The notes below the pieces were generated by a model. That model worked only from the letters and a program-made list of their open reading frames with translations. It made no database searches and was not told where the DNA came from. The position numbers and the translations under genes are program-made. Shown one piece after another: positions 59,079-64,000 of a DNA stretch of 64,000 nucleotides (the stretch's first letter is position 1; every line of letters begins with the position of its first letter). This DNA is from Pseudolysinimonas yzui. Its GTDB lineage: Bacteria > Actinomycetota > Actinomycetes > Actinomycetales > Microbacteriaceae. Where the stretch lies: the NCBI RefSeq assembly GCF_014653215.1, contig NZ_BNAI01000001.1, positions 1,079,012 to 1,143,011 on the forward strand, read 5' to 3'.

Positions 59079-59536
59079 GCCGTCACCTCCTTGCGATCAC
59101 CCGCCCCGGTCATGCTGGCCTGGCCGGCGTTGCCTGAGGATCCCGACGCGATCTGGATCTTGCGCGGCTTCGCCCGCTCGGCGACCGGGATGATCACCGA
59201 CAGCACGCCGTGCTCGTAGTTGGCGGTGATCTTCTCGAGGTCGACGCCGTCGCCGAGGGTGAACTGGCGCATGTACGACCCGTAGGGGCGCTCGTGCGAG
59301 AGCCACTTCACGTTCTCGTCGACCGGGGCGTGCCGCTCGGCGCGGATGGTGAGCAGTTGGCCGTCGACATCAAGGTCGACCGACGCGGGGTCGATCCCCG
59401 GAAGGTCGGCGCTCAGCACGTACTGATCACCGTCGCGGAACAGGTCGACGGGCATCAGCCGAGGAGTTCGAGCGGTGTCGAACACGCTGGACGCGAGGCG
59501 GTCGAACTGGCTCAGCACATCGAACGGATTGGACAT
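59075..59536 (-). CDS. Hsp20/alpha-crystallin small heat-shock protein
   Basis: A 153-residue chaperone. The alpha-crystallin core runs from about residue 28 to 125 (MPVDLFRDGDQYVLSADLPGIDPASVDL ... ITANYEHGVLSVIIPVAE). It would hold unfolding proteins in the cytoplasm until refolded by DnaK/ClpB. AAAGGAG precedes the ATG. A CIRCE element 65-91 bases upstream indicates HrcA repression, relieved by heat. A 55-residue ORF overlaps its stop. Confidence 0.95.
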   Translation of the reverse strand: MSNPFDVLSQFDRLASSVFDTARTPRLMPVDLFRDGDQYVLSADLPGIDPASVDLDVDGQLLTIRAERHAPVDENVKWLSHERPYGSYMRQFTLGDGVDLEKITANYEHGVLSVIIPVAERAKPRKIQIASGSSGNAGQASMTGAGDRKEVTA

Positions 59537-59600
59537 GATCTATCTCCTTTCGTCTGGCGAATGAAGGTCTCATGCGGGGCCCGCGAGACCCACTTCTGTT

Positions 59601-59627
59601 TTAGCACTCTCTCCCCGCGAGTGCCAA
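59601..59627. promoter_or_regulatory. CIRCE element (HrcA operator)
   Basis: TTAGCACTC (59601-59609), nine bases, GAGTGCCAA (59619-59627) matches the consensus TTAGCACTC-N9-GAGTGCTAA with one mismatch. It lies 65 bases upstream of the hsp20 start and within its 5' region, so HrcA would repress hsp20. Confidence 0.88.
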
Positions 59628-59684
59628 GCCCCCCGTCTCGCTGAGCACCCGCTAGGGTGAGGCATCCGGAGCCTGGAGGTTCTC

Positions 59685-60380
59685 ATGCGACACTCATCCA
59701 CCCCGCTCCGCGCCCTGACCGTCACGGCCGTCGGCGTCGTCACTCTCGCAGCCCTGACCGGATGCTTCGGCCCTCCCGTTGCCGTCGAGACCCCGCGCCC
59801 GACCCCCGTGGATTTCGGGGGGATCGGCGGCGAATCCCCGGCTCCGATCGAAACCGGCGATCCTGTCGTGCCGACCGCGCCGCCCGAAGCCGGCTACACC
59901 ACGCTCACCGACGACCTGCAGGTGCTCAGCATCCAGGTGCCGTCTGCGTGGACGGATGTCGACGGCTCCCCGTTCACCACCGACGGCGGCACCGAGTGGG
60001 CGGCTCTCACCGCCGCGCCGAACCTCGACGAGTACTACACGACCTGGACCACCCCGGGCGTCGAGTTCGCCGCCACCCCGATCGACGAGCCCGTCGATGA
60101 GGCGGCGTTGGTCGGGTTCCTCGGCAGCATCGGCAGCTCATACACGAGCGGCTGCGTCGCGCTGGATGTCGAGCTGCCCTACGACGACGGCTTCTACGTG
60201 GGCGTCTTCTCGACCTGGGAGAACTGCGGCGGTGACGGCGGAGCGCAGGCGTTCGCGATCGTCGCGCAGGATCCGTCGTTCGCGCACGCCGTCTACGTGC
60301 GGGGGCAGCTTGTCACGGCGCAGGATCAGGGCGACTCGCTCGCCGTCATCCTCGCGACGTTCCAGTCCTCGATCGAATAG
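59685..60380 (+). CDS. Lipoprotein of unknown function
   Basis: A 231-residue secreted lipoprotein. The signal peptide is about 26 residues ending in the lipobox LTGC; mature residues are then Pro/Thr/Val-rich, followed by a domain with Trp-rich PSAWTDVDGSPF and two cysteines (SGCVAL, WENCGGDGG). GGAGG lies before ATG 59685, and TAGGGT (59653-59658) is a possible -10. It probably resides on the outer face of the membrane. No specific family was recognised. Confidence 0.78.
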   Translation: MRHSSTPLRALTVTAVGVVTLAALTGCFGPPVAVETPRPTPVDFGGIGGESPAPIETGDPVVPTAPPEAGYTTLTDDLQVLSIQVPSAWTDVDGSPFTTDGGTEWAALTAAPNLDEYYTTWTTPGVEFAATPIDEPVDEAALVGFLGSIGSSYTSGCVALDVELPYDDGFYVGVFSTWENCGGDGGAQAFAIVAQDPSFAHAVYVRGQLVTAQDQGDSLAVILATFQSSIE

Positions 60381-60410
60381 ATAGTCCCCGACGCCTACCC
60401 CGAGCAGCTG

Positions 60411-60539
60411 ATGGCCGCCATGCGCGACGAGATCCGCCGCGTCGAGCGTGAGGAAGCAGCTCGGGATGCCGCCGCCCGCCGCCGGCAGGAACGTCGCGCC
60501 GCGCTGCGTGCCCGCGTTGCCGGGTGGTTCAGCCGCTGA
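60411..60539 (+). CDS. Possible 42-residue basic helical peptide
   Basis: The ORF begins ATG 60411 and reads MAAMRDEIRRVEREEAAR ... ending VAGWFSR, a continuous amphipathic charged helix. It lies 30 bases after the lipoprotein stop, without a strong ribosome site. The codon pattern (third-position GC, alternating charges) looks coding, and helix-rich short peptides of this sort are common next to actinobacterial lipoprotein genes. Weakly supported. Confidence 0.4.
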   Translation: MAAMRDEIRRVEREEAARDAAARRRQERRAALRARVAGWFSR

Positions 60540-60553
60540 CTCGAACGAGGAGT

Positions 60554-61093
60554 TCACCCCAACGGGTGCACGTGCACCGTGGAGCTGAGCGTGGTGCCGT
60601 TCACGTCGAGATACAGCTGCCCCTCGACGACCGACACCGAGAGGGTGGTGCGCCGCTCGATCTGCGCCACCACGGCATCCACGAATCCGTCGTCGAAGCT
60701 GTGCAGCGTGATCTGATCCGCCTGATGGATGCGCTTGCCCGTCCATGCACCGATCACCTTCAGCGGGTCACGATGCGTGTAGATCGTCGTGCGGTCAGCC
60801 AGTTTGCTGGCGAAGTGCAGGCGATCAGCATCGGGAGCGCCGACCTCGATCCACGTGGTCAGCGCGCCGGTCAGGTCCCGAACGAGCACCGCAGGCTCGT
60901 CGGTCGCCGAGATGCCGTCGCCGAACGTGATGCCCTCGACATACTCGAGGCAGTACGCGAGCACCCGCGTCACCATGTACGCATCCGTCTCAGACGGATG
61001 CCGAGCGACCCGCACGGCGAACTCTTCGTACACGCCGCGATCGACGTCAGCCAACTGCACCGCGAAGTTGTACATCACTGCGCCGGCTGCCAC
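60554..61093 (-). CDS. YaeQ family protein
   Basis: A 179-residue protein matching YaeQ in length and wording: VAAGAVMYNFAVQLADVDRGVYEEF, HPSETDAYMVTRVLAYCLEY, and DRLHFASKLADRTTIYTHRDP. YaeQ has a PD-(D/E)xK-like fold; its cellular role is unsettled. The GTG at 61093 is chosen because it aligns with the family start and lies eight bases after a minus-strand TAGGCT box. It diverges from the NERD gene. Confidence 0.88.
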   Translation of the reverse strand: MAAGAVMYNFAVQLADVDRGVYEEFAVRVARHPSETDAYMVTRVLAYCLEYVEGITFGDGISATDEPAVLVRDLTGALTTWIEVGAPDADRLHFASKLADRTTIYTHRDPLKVIGAWTGKRIHQADQITLHSFDDGFVDAVVAQIERRTTLSVSVVEGQLYLDVNGTTLSSTVHVHPLG

Positions 61094-61101
61094 GGAGGTC
61101 G

Positions 61102-61107
61102 AGCCTA
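61102..61107 (-). promoter_or_regulatory. -10 box, leaderless start of yaeQ-like gene
   Basis: Minus-strand TAGGCT, eight bases before GTG 61093. Confidence 0.45.
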
Positions 61108-61186
61108 CGCGTCCGCGCGGGAGCATCTTCGACTGGCGCCCGAAAGCGGGTCTATCCTCACCTCCCCCAACACGCGACCCTTCGGT

Positions 61187-62110
61187 ATGGGGAATGCGGG
61201 GGAACTGACGCACGATCTCGCCCAGCGGGCGCCCGGTCACTCACTCATCGAGAAGCTGCTCGACGAGTGGAACCAGGGCCGCATCCACTTCGGCGACCAA
61301 CCGGACACGGTCGAGATCGATGAGGATGCGCGCGGCTGGTACTGGGGCGTGCTGGGCGAGCAGCGGGTCGCCGCCACCCTGTCAACGCTCGGGCCGGAGT
61401 GGACGGTGCTGCACTCCGTGCCGGTCGGCGCGGGCAACACCGACATCGACCACGTCGTGATCGGCCCAGCCGGCGTCTTTACGCTCAATACCAAGTACAG
61501 CCCCGTCTCCAACGTCTGGACCGCCGGCCGCGGGCTGATGGTGAACGGCGAGAGCCGAGCCCACTACCTGCGCAGCTCGATGGCGGAACTTCAGCGAGCA
61601 TCCACCGCGCTCTCGCAAGCGGCGGGTTTCGCGGTGCCGGTCTTCTCGGCTCTCGTGTTCGTCGACCCCGCATCGCTGACCGTGAAGGCGCCCCCAGGGT
61701 GGGACGGCACCGACCTGCACGTCGTCTCGGAGCGCGGGCTGCTCCCCCTGCTCACGAGGCGCCGCGAGATGAGCGACGAGCAGCTGACAACCGTGATGGA
61801 TGCCGCGCTTCGCGCGGAAACCTGGCACCGCTCCCCGCAACCCTCCCGCCCGGGCACGCACCTCACCCAGGAGTTCCAGGCACTCCGCGACGCCGTCGGC
61901 CCGGCCCTCGAGACCACACGACCTCTGGCTGCCGCTTCGTCGAGGCCGCTGGACCGGCGACCCGCGCGCACCCACATTCCGTCACGGCGGCCGGTGCGGT
62001 CGTCGCGACGCCGACGTCGGTCGATAGGCGAAGAACTCTTCCGCCTCGTCGTGCCGTTTGTCGGACTGCTCGCCGCTTGGTACTACTTAGCAAGCATTTT
62101 CGGGAAGTAG
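61187..62110 (+). CDS. NERD (nuclease-related) domain protein with C-terminal membrane helix
   Basis: A 307-residue protein. The NERD domain (about 54-165) begins WGVLGEQRVAATLSTLGPEW and continues VPVGAGNTDIDHVVIGPAGVFTLNTKY, the pattern of a PD-(D/E)xK-related fold with Glu58, Asp88 and Lys103. A polar, arginine-rich linker leads to a C-terminal membrane segment (about 285-303). NERD proteins are linked to DNA processing or anchoring at membranes. ATG at 61187 starts a plausible N terminus; no strong ribosome site is seen. The gene lies at the edge of a compositional shift. Confidence 0.82.
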   Translation: MGNAGELTHDLAQRAPGHSLIEKLLDEWNQGRIHFGDQPDTVEIDEDARGWYWGVLGEQRVAATLSTLGPEWTVLHSVPVGAGNTDIDHVVIGPAGVFTLNTKYSPVSNVWTAGRGLMVNGESRAHYLRSSMAELQRASTALSQAAGFAVPVFSALVFVDPASLTVKAPPGWDGTDLHVVSERGLLPLLTRRREMSDEQLTTVMDAALRAETWHRSPQPSRPGTHLTQEFQALRDAVGPALETTRPLAAASSRPLDRRPARTHIPSRRPVRSSRRRRRSIGEELFRLVVPFVGLLAAWYYLASIFGK

Positions 62111-62157
62111 CCACCACTTCAGGCTTCTGGCTTCTCGCCGATCAGCGCCGTGCGGGT

Positions 62158-63189
62158 ATGCGGCGCAACGGTGATGTCGACACCCGGGAGGATGCGGCGG
62201 TCGCCGTACGAACGCTCGATGCCGCGCTCGATGATTGGTTGCGTAAGGGTATGCATAAGCACTGGTTCTCGGAGTCGAAACGATTCCTGCCGGGCTCAGC
62301 CTCGGACGCGGGACTTCGGGGGACTCAGGAAGCGACGAGAGCACGACCTGCGGAGGGCGATGATCTACATATGATCCGTGTCTCCATGGACGGCTACACC
62401 GCCGAGAAGTATCGCTACGAAGCACTCGGTCTCGAACTGGTCAAGCATGTCATTCGACGGGCCGGCCTCTTGGGCACTCAGACGGCTAACCCGCTCATAC
62501 CGAAAGCTATCGGGCCCGACTTTACTTACGAGTCGAATCCCACACTCTTCGCAGGCCGCGCCGGACGCGGCCCGCTAACAGTCGTGCTCGACACAAACTT
62601 GCTTATCGACTACTTCGAGAATGGCTGGACGATGTGGCGCGGGGAGTCCCTGCCCGAATTGCACCCTGGAGAGTACGGCGAGCATCTCGAGGCCTTGCAA
62701 CTGATTCTTGCAGTGTGGGTTTCGCGCGACATCGAGCTCATGATGCTTGAAGAGTCACTGCATGACACCCGGGGAAGGACAATCAGCAGTGACCGCGACA
62801 AGCGAAACCGGAACGGCTGGGACGAGTTCTATCGGGCCCTCAGCCACAGCCCTCATCGCCCGACGAAAGGCATCCCAGCCCCTGTCCCGCCGCGAATCGT
62901 CGAGTTGATCACGGCGAACGTGCCCGTGGGTGGCGACCGACGCTTGATTCGGGCTGCGCTCAACACCGAAGCCCATGTCTTTCTCACCCGAGACAAAGAC
63001 TTGCTGCGGCTAAAAGCCGATCTCAGAGGCCTCGGCCTCTCTATCCTCAGCCCCGGCGATCTGCTCGAAGCTCTCTCCGCCTACGGCGCCTTGAACTTCC
63101 TTTGGGATCCGGCCAGTCTCTACTGGCCGATGCCGGACCAAGAAAAAGTCGCGCACATGATCTGGGCCCTCCCGGCACCTCCTGGGTGA
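62158..63189 (+). CDS. PIN-domain protein
   Basis: A 343-residue protein. The last half is a PIN nuclease domain: Asp in VVLDTNLLIDYF (about 140-150), acidic residues in LMMLEESLHDT, and Asp in FLTRDKDLLRLK near the end. The N-terminal half has no recognised motif and may bind a partner. Start could also be ATG 62371. The GC content is lower than in the left of the window and codons are less GC-biased, suggesting recent acquisition. PIN nucleases cut RNA; it may be a toxin or RNA-decay factor. Confidence 0.68.
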   Translation: MRRNGDVDTREDAAVAVRTLDAALDDWLRKGMHKHWFSESKRFLPGSASDAGLRGTQEATRARPAEGDDLHMIRVSMDGYTAEKYRYEALGLELVKHVIRRAGLLGTQTANPLIPKAIGPDFTYESNPTLFAGRAGRGPLTVVLDTNLLIDYFENGWTMWRGESLPELHPGEYGEHLEALQLILAVWVSRDIELMMLEESLHDTRGRTISSDRDKRNRNGWDEFYRALSHSPHRPTKGIPAPVPPRIVELITANVPVGGDRRLIRAALNTEAHVFLTRDKDLLRLKADLRGLGLSILSPGDLLEALSAYGALNFLWDPASLYWPMPDQEKVAHMIWALPAPPG

Positions 63190-63235
63190 ATTGGCCCAGA
63201 GCACTAGTGCCATGGACCGTCGGCGTCGCGCCGCG

Positions 63236-64000
63236 TCAGTCCTTTTCGACTACTGCGTCTTCGGACTTTGCCTTTACCCGAACAGTCCATTGAATCAAGT
63301 CCCGCTTATGTGGAGTCGATGACGTCGGGACTGCCATCGAGATGAGCGGGATCACGTTCGTGAGATTGAGTTCATCAGGTGAACCCTGATCGCGATCGTC
63401 GACCAGGTAGAGCAAGGCGACTCCGCGGCCCTCCGCTCCGGCCAGCCCGACCACCGCTTCTCCTCGCGCAATCGGTTCAACGGCACTTCGATGCTTCTGA
63501 TCAGACCCAACGAAATCGATCCGCCCACCGGTGCGACGTCCGCGCCTAATAACGGGAGCATCGACGCCGGACAGCTTGATTCTGCCCACAGTCTTCGACG
63601 GCTGCGGCCAGACCACGGCCCACTCATTGATCCGACCATCGTTGGTCGCCTTCTCTAGGAACGTCGTGAAGGGCCTCACAACTTCCTCGTATTGCGGGTG
63701 CCATTCCAGCTTCTGGAACAAGTGTAGAAATTCAGCCGCGGAAAGAACCCCGAACTTCGAATCAACAACACCCATCGAACCGTCAGCCAGAACGTATTGA
63801 AGACCGACGTCCGAACTCGCGGAGCCAACGAATGTCGACGCGACGCCGAGCAAGTTGCGCTCGTTTCCCGCGTCCCCGCGGGGAGGGACCGAGTATCGAT
63901 CCTGAACCCCGCTGGCTGCAGCCTTCGACTCGATCACTGCATTCCACATCTTGTTCCGAGCAGTTGGACGCAACCACGGAAGGTGCTGGCTGACGAGCGG
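63236..64000 (-). CDS. Unrecognised protein, 5' end beyond window; Z1-like tail possible
   Basis: The C-terminal 254 residues of a protein that continues past base 64000: no stop or credible start is present upstream. The visible part contains RNKMWNAVIESKAAASGVQ and ends with GRGVALLYLVDDRDQG ... NVIPLISMAVPTSS then IQWTVRVKAK. That ending resembles the closing segment of Z1-type proteins found in defence gene clusters; this is a low-confidence likeness. Base composition is the lowest in the window. It is convergent with the PIN gene after a 46-base gap. Confidence 0.55.
   Translation of the reverse strand, partial: PLVSQHLPWLRPTARNKMWNAVIESKAAASGVQDRYSVPPRGDAGNERNLLGVASTFVGSASSDVGLQYVLADGSMGVVDSKFGVLSAAEFLHLFQKLEWHPQYEEVVRPFTTFLEKATNDGRINEWAVVWPQPSKTVGRIKLSGVDAPVIRRGRRTGGRIDFVGSDQKHRSAVEPIARGEAVVGLAGAEGRGVALLYLVDDRDQGSPDELNLTNVIPLISMAVPTSSTPHKRDLIQWTVRVKAKSEDAVVEKD

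Overview
The window is one uninterrupted stretch of very GC-rich chromosome (the left 62 kb look to be roughly 70% GC by eye). It reads as an actinobacterium, most likely family Microbacteriaceae. Support comes from the gene set (DUF5302, DUF2510, DUF6328, DUF222-HNH/13E12, MarP, POL-PE-LIG LigD, DapB beside an M16 peptidase and PNPase, Hen1-Pnkp RNA repair), the frequent GTG/TTG starts, many leaderless starts behind a TANNNT box, and the short palindromic intergenic repeats typical of that family. No rRNA, tRNA, CRISPR array, insertion sequence or prophage module was seen.

Left region (1-8.1 kb): end of an osmC gene, an SDR epimerase, then dapB diverging from an acetyltransferase, a histidine phosphatase, an M16 peptidase, a TetR regulator with a perfect operator-like dyad, an aldo/keto reductase and two small membrane proteins. 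Core RNA genes follow: pnp at 8.2-10.5 kb and rpsO at 21 kb. These two are normally neighbours, but here about 10.5 kb separates them. That segment holds dodecin, DedA, thioredoxin, DUF5302, a BBE-type FAD oxidase, a CASTOR/POLLUX-like channel, several membrane proteins and a dienelactone hydrolase.

Middle region (21.3-46.6 kb): a PadR regulator and a zinc-ribbon membrane protein with a striking hairpin at its start; a translationally coupled hen1-pnkp RNA-repair pair; a MarP-type protease; PrsW; a glycolate-oxidase-like flavoenzyme; an Ada-AlkA repair fusion; a glycosyltransferase; YihY; a sulfite-oxidase-like molybdoenzyme paired with a ferredoxin-reductase-like flavoprotein; the non-homologous end-joining pair ku and ligD, divergently arranged; a CPBP-like membrane protein; aspartase; and a ZIP transporter.

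Right region (46.7-64 kb): a DUF3516 helicase, two DUF2510 paralogues, and an N6-adenine-methyltransferase overlapping a SHOCT-tailed nuclease-like gene (a candidate restriction-modification pair). Then come a DUF222-HNH gene behind a near-consensus SOS box, hsp20 behind a CIRCE element with a coupled 55-residue ORF that has not been recognised, YaeQ, and finally a lower-GC end carrying NERD, PIN and an unfinished gene that may belong to a defence island extending past the window.

Common themes are nucleic-acid repair (Hen1/Pnkp, Ku/LigD, Ada-AlkA, restriction-like genes), redox/stress functions, and compact gene packing with ATGA/GTGA overlaps. All functional calls come from motif reading only; no database search was possible.
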